Part shown: one piece after another, positions 51,946 to 60,527 of the stretch | How the letters are laid out: each line of letters starts with the position of its first letter | Numbering within the stretch: the first letter of the stretch is position 1 | Origin: Paenibacillus glycinis | GTDB taxonomy: Bacteria > Bacillota > Bacilli > Paenibacillales > Paenibacillaceae | Reading direction: 5' to 3' | Length of the DNA stretch: 64,000 bases | Assembly (NCBI RefSeq): GCF_009909185.1 | Contig: NZ_JAAAMV010000033.1 | Span: forward strand, 41,274 to 105,273 | Made by a program: the position numbers and the translations under genes | Notes under the pieces: model-generated | The model's input: only the letters and a program-made list of their open reading frames with translations | Told to the model about the DNA's origin: nothing | Database searches by the model: none

Positions 51946-54390
51946 ATGAAGAAAGCATTCAAGAAAGCAAGGTTCGCCGTGATCGCGCTCGCGCTGCTGT
52001 TCACGGGCTTCGGATTTCAAGCGGACCGGGTCGCGCAGGCGGCCAACAACGGATTGGCGCAGAAGCCGCTCATGGGCTGGAGCAGCTACAGCATGCAGGT
52101 GTACTCGGGCAACGGCGCATGGATCACGGCCGCGCAGCTCAAGGCGCAGTCGGACGCCATGCATGCGAAGCTTCAATCGCACGGCTACGAGTACATCAAC
52201 GTGGACGCCGGCTGGAACGGCGGCATGGACGGCTACGGAAGGCCCGTTCCGAGCACCGTGCTTTATCCGAACGGATTGATGGACGTCATCGACTACGTGC
52301 ATGCGAACGGGCAGAAATTCGGCCTCTACATGATACCGGGGATGTCGCCGCAGGCGTACAACGACGATCTGCCGATCTTCGGCGCGCCGGGCTGCTCGAT
52401 GCAGGATATCGCCGTCCAACCGCTTACGACGGCGGATTATTGGGGACTGGGCTACAAGATCAATTTTGCCAACCCGTGCGCCCAAAGCTACATTAATTCG
52501 ATCGCCGACCTGTTCGCCTCCTGGGGCGTCGATTTCGTGAAGTTCGACAGCGTCACCCCCGGCTCCGGGCACAACGACACGACGATCGACGCGCGCGGCG
52601 ACGTGGCGGCGTGGTCGCAGGCGCTTAGCGCGCACAATATCTGGCTCGAGATCTCCTGGGCGCTCGACCACAACTACGTCGATACGTGGAAGCAGTACGC
52701 CAACGGCTGGCGCGTGGACTGGGACGTCGAATGCTACTGCGTCAACACCGCGCTGACGAGCTGGCCGAACATCGCCCGGCTGTTCCCCGACGCCGCGACG
52801 TGGTGGCGCGACGCCGGACCCGGCGGCTGGAACGATTTCGATTCGCTCGACGTCGGCAACGGCGCGATGGACGGCCTGACGCAGGACGAACGGCAGACGG
52901 CCATGTCGTTATGGGCCATGTCCTCGGCGCAGCTGTACACGGGGAACGATCTGACCAATCTGGACGCCTTCGGCCTCTCCCTGCTGACCAACGACGAAGT
53001 GATCGCCGTCAACCAGGCGGGCAGACCGGCCCATCCGGTGTCCACCGCCTCCAATCAGCAGGCGTGGTATGCCAATAACGGCGACGGCACGTACACCGTC
53101 GGCCTGTACAACCTCGGCAGCTCCGCCGCGACGGTCGCCGTGAATTGGAACGATATCGGCCTGAACGGCGCCGCGTCGGTTCGGGATCTGTGGAGCCATA
53201 CCGATCTGGGGACGTTCAACACGGGCTATAGCGCCGTCAATTTGCCGGCGCACGCTTCGCGGCTGCTCAAGGTGACGGCCGCCGGCGGCTCCGTGACCGC
53301 CAACGACGACGATACCGGCATCAAATACGCGGGCGCCTGGCAGCGCAGCTACAACCGCGGGCTCGGGGACTACCAGGACGACGTCCACTTTACCCAGACG
53401 AACAACGATTACTTCGAATACGCCTTCCAGGGCACGGGCATCGACCTCGTCACGGAGAAGGACGCCTCCCAGGGCAACGTCGACATCTACGTCGACAACG
53501 TCTTCAAGCAGACGGTGAACACGGCGAGCGCGACCCGGCAGCTGCAGCAAACGGTCTACAGCGTCAGCGGCCTGCCGAACGGCCCGCATACCTTGAAGGC
53601 CGTGAAGAAGTCCGGCACGTACATGCTGCTCGACAAGCTGCAATTCCGCGTGGCTTCGCCGATTCCGGTGAATGACACGGACCCGGCCGTGTCCTATACG
53701 GGATCATGGACGCTGAACGGCAATCGGGGCTTCGGGGATTACCAGGACGACGTGCACTATACGCAGACGAACAACGACTACTTCCAATACGCGTTCAACG
53801 GGACGGGGATCGAGCTCGTCACCGAGAAGGACCCGGCGCAGGGCAACGTCGACATCTACGTCGACAACGTGTTCAAGCAAACCGTCAACACGTATAACCC
53901 CACCCGCCTGGCGCAGCAAACGGTCTACGCGATCGGCGGCCTGCCGAGCGGCGCGCATACGCTCAAGGCCGTGAAGAAATCCGGCACCTTCATGCTGCTG
54001 GACGAGCTGCGGGTCAAGAGCTCGCAGCTCCAGTACAACGATACGGATCCCGGCATCGCCTACACCGGCTCTTGGTCGCTGAACGGCAACCGGGGCTTCG
54101 GAGATTACAACAACGACGTGCATTTCACCCAGACCAACAACGACTATTTCCAATTCGCCTTCACCGGCACGGGCGTGGAATTGATCACGGAGAAGGAAGC
54201 CGGCCAAGGCAACGTCGACATTTACCTGGATAACGTGCTGCAGACGACGGTGAACACGTCGAGCCCGACGCGGTTGACCAATCAGGTCGTCTATAAAGCG
54301 ACGGGCTTGTCCAGCGGAACCCATACGCTCAAGGCCGTCAAGAAATCCGGCACCTACATGCTGCTTGATTCGCTCCGAGTGACGCCGTAG
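51946..54390 (+). CDS. Secreted GH27 alpha-galactosidase-like enzyme with three C-terminal repeat domains
   Basis: 814 residues. The signal peptide ends near VAQAAN. A GH27 barrel follows (MGWSSYSM, YINVDAGWNGGMDGYGRP). The nucleophile candidate is Asp201 in VDFVKFDSV, and Asp260 in WRVDWDVE is the acid/base candidate by position. A GH27 beta-sandwich ends near residue 450. Three near-identical domains of about 122 residues start at nt 53302, 53671 and 54037, each with GDY(Q/N)(D/N)DVHFTQTNNDYF, QGNVDIY(V/L)DNV and LKAVKKSGTYMLLD. They probably bind polysaccharide. Activity could be alpha-galactosidase or a related exo-glycosidase such as isomalto-dextranase. AAAGGAG precedes the ATG by 9 bases. 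Confidence 0.88.
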   Translation: MKKAFKKARFAVIALALLFTGFGFQADRVAQAANNGLAQKPLMGWSSYSMQVYSGNGAWITAAQLKAQSDAMHAKLQSHGYEYINVDAGWNGGMDGYGRPVPSTVLYPNGLMDVIDYVHANGQKFGLYMIPGMSPQAYNDDLPIFGAPGCSMQDIAVQPLTTADYWGLGYKINFANPCAQSYINSIADLFASWGVDFVKFDSVTPGSGHNDTTIDARGDVAAWSQALSAHNIWLEISWALDHNYVDTWKQYANGWRVDWDVECYCVNTALTSWPNIARLFPDAATWWRDAGPGGWNDFDSLDVGNGAMDGLTQDERQTAMSLWAMSSAQLYTGNDLTNLDAFGLSLLTNDEVIAVNQAGRPAHPVSTASNQQAWYANNGDGTYTVGLYNLGSSAATVAVNWNDIGLNGAASVRDLWSHTDLGTFNTGYSAVNLPAHASRLLKVTAAGGSVTANDDDTGIKYAGAWQRSYNRGLGDYQDDVHFTQTNNDYFEYAFQGTGIDLVTEKDASQGNVDIYVDNVFKQTVNTASATRQLQQTVYSVSGLPNGPHTLKAVKKSGTYMLLDKLQFRVASPIPVNDTDPAVSYTGSWTLNGNRGFGDYQDDVHYTQTNNDYFQYAFNGTGIELVTEKDPAQGNVDIYVDNVFKQTVNTYNPTRLAQQTVYAIGGLPSGAHTLKAVKKSGTFMLLDELRVKSSQLQYNDTDPGIAYTGSWSLNGNRGFGDYNNDVHFTQTNNDYFQFAFTGTGVELITEKEAGQGNVDIYLDNVLQTTVNTSSPTRLTNQVVYKATGLSSGTHTLKAVKKSGTYMLLDSLRVTP

Positions 54391-54595
54391 CGCGGGCAAT
54401 TCTAGGCGCGGCGGGTCGGTCGCCTGCAAGACGCAAAGAGCTCCCTCGGAAAAGTCCGGGGGAGCTCCCGCGTTGCCGCCGCTCGGCCGAAGCGAGGCGC
54501 GAATGATGTCCTCGAAAGGGATATTCGCCCTTCTCGGCGCGTGCTAAACTAATAGGCGAATGCACTACTATTCGATGAATCGCGAGGAACCGACC

Positions 54596-54871
54596 ATGAC
54601 GAAAACAAAAACGCTTGCCGCGGGGCTGTCGCTCGCGCTGCTGCTGAGCTTCGCCGCGGAAGCCGCCGGAAGCGGCACCGCCGATGCAGCCGCCAAGACT
54701 TACCGCAACTGCACCGAGCTGAACAAGGCGTACAAAGGCGGCGTAGCCCGCTCCGCCTCCGTGAAGAACAAAGGCGGCAAGACGAAATACAAGCCGTTCG
54801 TCTCGCAGGCGCTCTATGACGCCAACAGCAAGAGCGACCGCGATAAAGACGGCATCGCCTGCGAGAAGTAA
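54596..54871 (+). CDS. Small secreted excalibur calcium-binding protein
   Basis: 91 residues: a signal peptide (LAAGLSLALLLSFAAEAAG) and a C-terminal excalibur motif DRDKDGIACEK, the DxDxDGxxCE calcium loop, preceded by YRNCTELNKAYKGGV with the partner Cys. Usually extracellular and of unknown role. GAGG lies 8 bases before the chosen ATG; alternatives lie at 54575 and 54560. Nothing but a weak hairpin (54438-54468) is seen between this and the alpha-galactosidase gene. Confidence 0.85.
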   Translation: MTKTKTLAAGLSLALLLSFAAEAAGSGTADAAAKTYRNCTELNKAYKGGVARSASVKNKGGKTKYKPFVSQALYDANSKSDRDKDGIACEK

Positions 54872-54917
54872 TCCCTCTTTCGCTCTAGGCAAGGACTAGA
54901 ACCAGCTTGAGCAACCC

Positions 54918-54964
54918 GGCCGGATGACGCGCGAAGGACGCGTTCGTCCGGCCGCTCGTTTTTT
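54918..54964 (+). terminator. Terminator of the excalibur gene
   Basis: GGCCGGATGACGCGC/GACGCGTTCGTCCGGCC hairpin followed by GCTCGTTTTTT, about 45 bp past the stop. Confidence 0.85.
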
Positions 54965-55007
54965 GTCCGCGGCCGAGCCGCGGCGGACCTGTCGAGGCCA
55001 ACGCGCG

Positions 55008-55670
55008 CTACAGCAATGCCAGCAGCTCGCTCAGCGCCGTAATGGCATGCAGCGGCTTCGCTTCGCTGTCCTCCGGCCACGGATGGTTCGCCCGCATCCA
55101 GACGGTCGGCATGCCGGTCCGCCCCGCTCCCTCGATATCGTTCACGGGGTGATCCCCGACGAACAGGCATTCTTCCGCGCGCAGCCCCAGCTTGCCCGCC
55201 GCCAGTTCGAAGATCCGGGGATCCGGCTTCTTGATGCCCGCTTCCTCGGAGACGAGAATCAGATCGAACTCTCCCCGGATGCCCAACAGGTCGAGCTTGC
55301 CGTATTGGATCGCCGTCCTGCCGTTCGTGACGAGGCCGGTCCGGTATTTCGCCCGCGCATGCGCCAGTACCTCTCTCGCTCCCTCCATCAGCACGGCATG
55401 GCGCAGGTAGGCGCCGGGGTAGAACTCCGCCAGCTCGCCTGGCGCCGGTGTCCGCTCCCAAGGCAGCTCCTCGAGCAGCTCGGCAAACAGCGTCTCCCGC
55501 GGTTTGTACCCGTCCTGATCGAGCTCGACGACGCGCGCGAGCATCGCCCGCCGGTCGGCGACATGCCCGAAATACGCATCGAACAATTGCGCCGCGAACC
55601 CGCCGAACATCCGCGTGCGATCCAAAATCGTGTTGTCCAGGTCGAACAGTACCGCCTTGATGTTCTCCAT
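55008..55670 (-). CDS. HAD-superfamily hydrolase
   Basis: 220 residues with HAD motif I VLFDLDNTILDRT, motif II VTNG, Lys in GIKKPDPRIFE and motif IV VGDHPVNDIEGA. It is of the phosphatase kind (YjjG/phosphoglycolate-like) with a helical cap (about 18-95). The substrate is unknown. GGAGAAGGAC precedes the ATG directly. Confidence 0.9.
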   Translation of the reverse strand: MENIKAVLFDLDNTILDRTRMFGGFAAQLFDAYFGHVADRRAMLARVVELDQDGYKPRETLFAELLEELPWERTPAPGELAEFYPGAYLRHAVLMEGAREVLAHARAKYRTGLVTNGRTAIQYGKLDLLGIRGEFDLILVSEEAGIKKPDPRIFELAAGKLGLRAEECLFVGDHPVNDIEGAGRTGMPTVWMRANHPWPEDSEAKPLHAITALSELLALL

Positions 55671-55853
55671 GTCCTTCTCCCCTTCCGCTCTTGTCTTCAG
55701 ATTCGGCGCCTTCCCTGTCCGCTCCTGCCCGCGCGGGGCGCGCCGGACAAATTAGGCTGATCGTCATTAGGCATCCGCCCGCCGAATCCGTTATGATAGA
55801 AGGAGTCGCCCTGATGTTGCCACTAACAGCCGAAACAAGGGAGGAAACGAGAA

Positions 55854-56831
55854 ATGGAATATACGCGATTGGGCCAAACCGGCCTGGAAGTATCCAGAAT
55901 TTGCTTGGGCTGCATGAGCTACGGCATTCCGACGCGAGGATCGCATACCTGGACGCTGGACGAAGAGAAGAGCCGTCCGTTCATCCGCAAGGCCTTGGAG
56001 CTCGGCATCAACTTCTTCGATACCGCGAACGTCTACTCGGACGGGACAAGCGAAGAGATCGTCGGCCGCGCGCTCAACGATTTCGCCCGCCGGGAAGAGG
56101 TCGTGATCGCGACCAAAGTGCACGGGCGCATGCGTCCGGGACCGAACGGCGCGGGCTTGTCCCGCAAAGCGATCCTGAGCGAGGTGGACGACAGTCTGCG
56201 CCGGCTGGGCACGGATTACGTCGATCTGTACCAGATTCACCGCTGGGATCCGAAAACGCCGATCGAGGAAACGATGGAAGCGCTGCACGAGGTCGTCAAA
56301 TCCGGCAAAGCCCGTTATATCGGCGCTTCCTCCATGTACGCGTGGCAGTTCCTGAAGGCGCAATATACGGCCGAGAAGCATGGCTGGACCAAATTCGTCA
56401 GCATGCAAAATCACTTGAACCTGCTCTACCGGGAGGAAGAACGGGAGATGCTGCCGTTATGCGAGGAGATCGGCGTCGGCGTCATTCCTTGGAGTCCGCT
56501 GGCCCGCGGCCGCTTGACCCGGAGCTGGGACGAGATCAGCGAACGGTCCGAGACCGACCTCTTCGGCAAAACGCTGTACGCGTCCGCCGTCGATTCCAAT
56601 CGCGCGATCGTGGAGCGCGTCGCCCGGATCGCCGCCGCGCGCGGCGTGAACCAAGCCCAAGTCGCCCTTGCCTGGCTGCTCGGCAAATCCGTCGTGACTT
56701 CGCCGATCATCGGCGCGACGAAGCCGCAGCATCTGGACGATGCGGCCGCGGCGGCGGCGCTTGCCCTGTCGCCGGAGGAAATCCGCGAGCTTGAAGCAGC
56801 TTACGTCCCCCACCCCGTACAGGGATTCTAA
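55854..56831 (+). CDS. Aldo/keto reductase
   Basis: 325 residues. The tetrad is visible as Asp in FFDTANVYSDG, Tyr in the same segment, Lys in VIATKVHG and His in LYQIHRWDP. It starts MEYTRLGQTGLEVSRICLG. NADPH-dependent oxidoreductase of the YajO/YdhF-like group; substrate unknown. GGGAGG lies 9 bases before the ATG and a perfect terminator follows. Confidence 0.92.
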   Translation: MEYTRLGQTGLEVSRICLGCMSYGIPTRGSHTWTLDEEKSRPFIRKALELGINFFDTANVYSDGTSEEIVGRALNDFARREEVVIATKVHGRMRPGPNGAGLSRKAILSEVDDSLRRLGTDYVDLYQIHRWDPKTPIEETMEALHEVVKSGKARYIGASSMYAWQFLKAQYTAEKHGWTKFVSMQNHLNLLYREEEREMLPLCEEIGVGVIPWSPLARGRLTRSWDEISERSETDLFGKTLYASAVDSNRAIVERVARIAAARGVNQAQVALAWLLGKSVVTSPIIGATKPQHLDDAAAAAALALSPEEIRELEAAYVPHPVQGF

Positions 56832-56863
56832 CCCCTTGCCGCGCGCATGCCCTTAAGTCGGCA

Positions 56864-56903
56864 CGCAAAAACCGGACCCGCCATAACGGGTCCGGTTTTT
56901 GCG
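56864..56903. terminator. Terminator of the aldo/keto reductase
   Basis: GCAAAAACCGGACCCG pairs with CGGGTCCGGTTTTTGC, a perfect 16-bp stem with T run; it can act on both strands. Confidence 0.92.
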
Positions 56904-56904
56904 T

Positions 56905-57015
56905 TGGCTTGCCTATCTAGCTTGCCTATCTAGCTGCTCCGGCTGCTCGCCCGGCTTGCCCGCATGGCTTGCTCTTAGCTTGCCTGCCCGGCGGCTTGCC
57001 TGGCTTGCCCGCCGA
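56905..57015. repeat. GCTTGCC-rich short repeats
   Basis: TTGCCTATCTAGC occurs twice in tandem, then GGCTTGCCCGC/GGCTTGCTC/AGCTTGCCTGC variants recur up to the end of the 57025-57747 gene. Confidence 0.6.
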
Positions 57016-57024
57016 AGCGGAGCC

Positions 57025-57747
57025 TCAGGCTTGCATGGCCTCCATGATGGCCAAATACTGCATGTCGCCCAGGCCATAATGAGGAAAAGCCTCGAACAGC
57101 AGCTTTAACAGCTCCGCCCGGGATTTCGCTTGATTCTCCCTGATGAAGGCGGTAATTTCATTCTCGGGCTTGCGGTATTCCAGGAAGAGCTCGATGCCCC
57201 GGGCCATGGCCGGCATCAGGGACGTCCCCGCGGGGAAGCGGCGTTCGATCAGGACTTGCCCGTAGACGGCGCGATAGTCGGCGGGAGGAATATCGACGGC
57301 TTCGATTTCGTCCTGATTCTCCGCCTCTTTCACCATATGGAAGAACAGCTTTCCTTCATAGCCCGTTTGATTCAAATACGCCAGCGCGGTCAGCGCATTC
57401 ATCTGGCAGAACATGTCGTCGCCGAACCATAACGCGATGCCGGAATGCCGGTGCTCGGTCAGCGGTTGTAGCGGCGTCAGGGTAATGCGCGCGTATTCCT
57501 CCGGCGATACTCCGTGCCCGGCGGCGCGCAGCCGGTTAAACGCCTCGCCGAAAATAGGTTCGGCCGCCTCGCCGGAGCACATCGCCTCATTGAAAGGCGC
57601 ATAGCCGTCGCCTTCCCGCATGAGCCCGTTCGCGTCGAACGCATCCTGCATCGCCTGGCCGTTCAAGAGATGCAGGATGCCTCCTTCCAGCCGGGCATGC
57701 AGCTTGTTGTGGAGCTCGCGTATCCTTGCTTGCTTCGCATGGTCCAT
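57025..57747 (-). CDS. Hypothetical protein
   Basis: 240 residues, family not recognised. It starts MDHAKQARIRELHNKLHARL, is acidic and mixed helix/strand, and has a conserved-looking core HSGIALWFGDDMFCQMN and LFFHMVKEAENQDEIEAVDI. That core faintly recalls DUF1835-type proteins, but I would not assign it. No signal peptide or TM. The upstream stretch holds only the pseudogene at 57817. Confidence 0.7.
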   Translation of the reverse strand: MDHAKQARIRELHNKLHARLEGGILHLLNGQAMQDAFDANGLMREGDGYAPFNEAMCSGEAAEPIFGEAFNRLRAAGHGVSPEEYARITLTPLQPLTEHRHSGIALWFGDDMFCQMNALTALAYLNQTGYEGKLFFHMVKEAENQDEIEAVDIPPADYRAVYGQVLIERRFPAGTSLMPAMARGIELFLEYRKPENEITAFIRENQAKSRAELLKLLFEAFPHYGLGDMQYLAIMEAMQA

Positions 57748-57816
57748 CGCCTTGCGCCTCCTCCGAGCGTCGTTGATCTTCTTGGCTTATTCGAACGTTC
57801 TCCTTCGCGGCGACGC

Positions 57817-58130
57817 TTACGACCCCGGACGGGATCGTGTTCTCGCTGCTCTACCGTCTTCCGGCCATTCCGGCATCGGCATAAACCGGTCATTCAATGC
57901 AGCCTGACCGATTGCCGCATTCCCTGCCTTGGCGACGATGACATGATCATCCTGGCTCAAATAATCGCGCGTGTCAATCCGGTCGCAGAAATTCATATCG
58001 GCGCCGAACTCCCCGGCGAACGGCTTCAGAGCTGTTATCTATTCGTCATTTCCGGTCATGAAAAAACATAGGAAACAATAAGCGCAAGGCATAGGCCGAC
58101 AATCGTTATGCATGTTGCAAGTTTTCGCAT
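57817..58130 (-). pseudogene. Remnant of a small secreted protein (frameshift plus amber stop)
   Basis: ATG 58130 (AAGGGATGA upstream) begins a membrane-type leader MRKLATCITIVGLCLALIVS, which stops after YVFS at a run of six Ts. In another frame the sequence resumes MTGNDE, meets TAG, and continues with good protein-like composition (ITALKPFAGEFGADMNFCDR, DYLSQDDHVIVAKAGNAAIG) to TAA at 57817. One frameshift at the T run and one CAG-to-TAG change would restore about 105 residues. I do not know the family. No other gene is seen in 57748-58395. Confidence 0.4.
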
Positions 58131-58395
58131 GGCGTCATCCCTTCATCGATGTACGATAGACTTTTCCAACAACCACTTCGCTCATCGCGATCGGAATACC
58201 TCCCAAGGGCAGCCGAATCGTCGTTGCACGATGCGCGCTTATGTCCGTTCGTTTAGGGAGTTTTACCGAAAATATGAAAAAAAGGCAGGCAAACCTTCAC
58301 TTTTACGGACGAAAAACTTTAGGTAAAGTCGTGATACAGGCTTAACCGAATCTTGCAGTTTTTTTGAAGTCGTGATCGGGAAAGGAGAGTGCGCA

Positions 58396-59346
58396 ATGCT
58401 CGGTATATTCGGAATAGCCGGTCTTTCTTTTTTGCTTGTGGCGTTTCTTACCCCCCTGCTCATTCGCGCGCTGCGTTACCTGAAGCTAACCCAGCCCATT
58501 CGCTCGGAGCTGCCCCCCGACCATCAAGCCAAGAAAGGGACGCCTTTGATGGCGGGACTCGTTTTGCTGACCGGCGTCGCGACTTCCCTGCGGTTTCAAC
58601 CTGCGCCCTGGATGACTTTTTTATGCGCTGCGTTTCTCTTATTCGGTTCGGTCGGCTTTATGGACGATTTCAAAAAGGCAACGCGACAGGACCCTTCGGG
58701 CATCTCCGGACGGACGAAGCTCGTGTTTCAATTCGCGTTTACGGGCATCCTGCTCATCGCCTTGCTCCGTTCGTTTTCGCTGACGAGCGAGATATCGCTG
58801 TTCAACGGCTATCAGCTGCATTTGCCCGTTTATGCGTACGTAGCGATCCTGCTGCTTTTTGTAGTCGGCTCGGCGAACGCGATCAATTTCACGGATGGTT
58901 TGGACGGTCTATTGATCAATGCCGCCATTCCGACTTATTTTTTCTTCTTTCTCATCTCGGACAAGCCGGAAGTGCGGCTCTTCTCGCTCGTCATGATCGG
59001 TTGCCTGCTCGGCTTGCTTTTCTATAATATTTATCCCGCCAGGGCATTCATGGGAGATACCGGATCGCTGGCCATCGGAGGTTCGCTGTCCATGTTGGCG
59101 GTCATCGAGAAGATCGAGGTATTGATCCCGATTCTCTTTTCCGTGTATCTGGCCGAACAATGTTCGGTCATCCTGCAAGTCTGGTTCTACAAGCGCACGA
59201 AATTGCGCCTCTTTAAAATGGCACCGCTTCATTACCATTTCAGTTTGAAGTACGGCTGGAGCGAGAATAAGATCGTCCTGGCATTCGGGTTCGCTTCTTG
59301 GGCATCCGCTCTGATCAGTTGGTTGATTTGGAAATACGCGCTTTAG
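58396..59346 (+). CDS. MraY/WecA-superfamily phospho-sugar transferase (MraY-like paralog)
   Basis: 316 residues with about ten TM helices and the family signatures GFMDDFKKATRQ, NFTDGLDGLLIN (metal-binding Asp) and FMGDTGSLAIGG. The C-terminal LHYHFSLKYGWSENKIV corresponds to the MraY HHH region but has Tyr at the second position. MraY moves phospho-MurNAc-pentapeptide from UDP to undecaprenyl phosphate. No mur/fts genes are adjacent, so this is not the dcw-cluster copy and may be a second MraY or act on another sugar. The ATG at 58396 is chosen for AAAGGAG 8 bases upstream. Confidence 0.82.
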   Translation: MLGIFGIAGLSFLLVAFLTPLLIRALRYLKLTQPIRSELPPDHQAKKGTPLMAGLVLLTGVATSLRFQPAPWMTFLCAAFLLFGSVGFMDDFKKATRQDPSGISGRTKLVFQFAFTGILLIALLRSFSLTSEISLFNGYQLHLPVYAYVAILLLFVVGSANAINFTDGLDGLLINAAIPTYFFFFLISDKPEVRLFSLVMIGCLLGLLFYNIYPARAFMGDTGSLAIGGSLSMLAVIEKIEVLIPILFSVYLAEQCSVILQVWFYKRTKLRLFKMAPLHYHFSLKYGWSENKIVLAFGFASWASALISWLIWKYAL

Positions 59347-59518
59347 GCTGGCGTCCGCTTATCGGGTCCGTCAACCGGTCAACAGGACAGCCGGCTTATC
59401 GCCCGCCCCCGCGCGCAGTCGCCCCGCACCTCCCATAGCTTGTGCGATGCGCGCAAGACGGGGTAAGATGGAGACATGCTTCCCGTCAACCTATCTCGAA
59501 AAGGAGCCGATATCCTTC

Positions 59519-60382
59519 ATGCCGAAAGAGACATCCGCTATCCAAGTCCGAGCGCCGTATACCAAGCCGATCACGGCCAAGGATTTCGAATCCTCGGACG
59601 ACACTTCCATCTGGTGGCTCTCCAGCGCAGGGTTTCTGATCAATTCCCGCGGAACCTTGCTTATGATCGATCCCGTTATCGCCATGCAAGCCGGCTCCGA
59701 CGAGATTTGCGAGATCGGGCACCGATTGTTGGTGCCGCTGCCGATCTTGGCGGCGGACGTGCCGCGATTGGATGCGATTCTCTACACGCATATGGATGAT
59801 GATCACTTGGCTCCCGTCACGGCCGCGGATTTGATCAAGACGGGGGGCTTGTACGGAGGGCCGGCTATTGTCGTGCGAGAACTGGAACGGTTAGGCGTTC
59901 CTTCGCGTCAGGCACGGGCCTTCCGTATCGGCGAGCGTTTTCGGGTAGGCCCGATTGAAATTACGCTGACGCGAGCCGATCATGCATGGCCAAGCCAGCA
60001 TCCTTACGGTCCGGAGGACTGCTGCGGCTTCTTTATCAGTACCCCGGACGGGAATATATGGTGCACAGGGGACACCCGGCTGCTCGACGAGCATATGCAA
60101 ATGAGCGAGGTCGACGTCCTGCTGCTCGACGTATCGGACGATCCCTATCATTTCGGCGTGGAGAATGCCGTTAAACTGGCGAACCGTCTCGAGCATGCGG
60201 ATATAATCACGCACCACTACGGAACTTATCACGGGCCCGAGCTGCCGCCGTTCAATGGCGATCCGAACAAGCTTGCTCCGCAAATCGCCCGTTCGGAGAA
60301 CAGGTATCACATCCTGGCCCCCGGCGAGCGATTCGTCCTGACAAACAAAGAACGCCTTCTCCTCAGACCCGTAAGCGAATAG
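59519..60382 (+). CDS. MBL-fold metallohydrolase (UlaG-like)
   Basis: 287 residues of the metallo-beta-lactamase fold: WWLSSAGFLINSRGTLLMID, the metal motif THMDDDHLAP, RADHAWPSQ, WCTGDTRL and ITHHYGTY. In the metal motif the usual HxHxDH has Asp in place of the second His. The ATG at 59519 has AAAGGAG 12 bases upstream; the upstream frame to 59447 lacks a ribosome binding site. The substrate is unknown. Confidence 0.82.
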   Translation: MPKETSAIQVRAPYTKPITAKDFESSDDTSIWWLSSAGFLINSRGTLLMIDPVIAMQAGSDEICEIGHRLLVPLPILAADVPRLDAILYTHMDDDHLAPVTAADLIKTGGLYGGPAIVVRELERLGVPSRQARAFRIGERFRVGPIEITLTRADHAWPSQHPYGPEDCCGFFISTPDGNIWCTGDTRLLDEHMQMSEVDVLLLDVSDDPYHFGVENAVKLANRLEHADIITHHYGTYHGPELPPFNGDPNKLAPQIARSENRYHILAPGERFVLTNKERLLLRPVSE

Positions 60383-60386
60383 AACG

Positions 60387-60414
60387 ACAAAAGAGTCGCC
60401 CGCAGGCGACTCTT
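60387..60414. terminator. Terminator after the MBL-fold gene
   Basis: AAAAGAGTCGCC/GGCGACTCTTTT stem, usable in both directions between the convergent MBL-fold and ABC permease genes. Confidence 0.85.
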
Positions 60415-60527
60415 TTCCATAATGATCGTCTTCCTCTGCAGGCCGCCGACCGCCGCTCCGTGCGCGGAGTTATCTCCGTACGATCGGGCCCGCCTCGACA
60501 ACCGCTGCGCGCCGAGCGAAAAAGGCC

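Noticed and set aside
58284..58345. Possible cyclic-di-GMP-type riboswitch before the MraY-like gene (GGCAGGCAAACC)
   Set aside because: Only the short CAAACC element is present; the matching GACGCAAAGC part and paired stems were not found.
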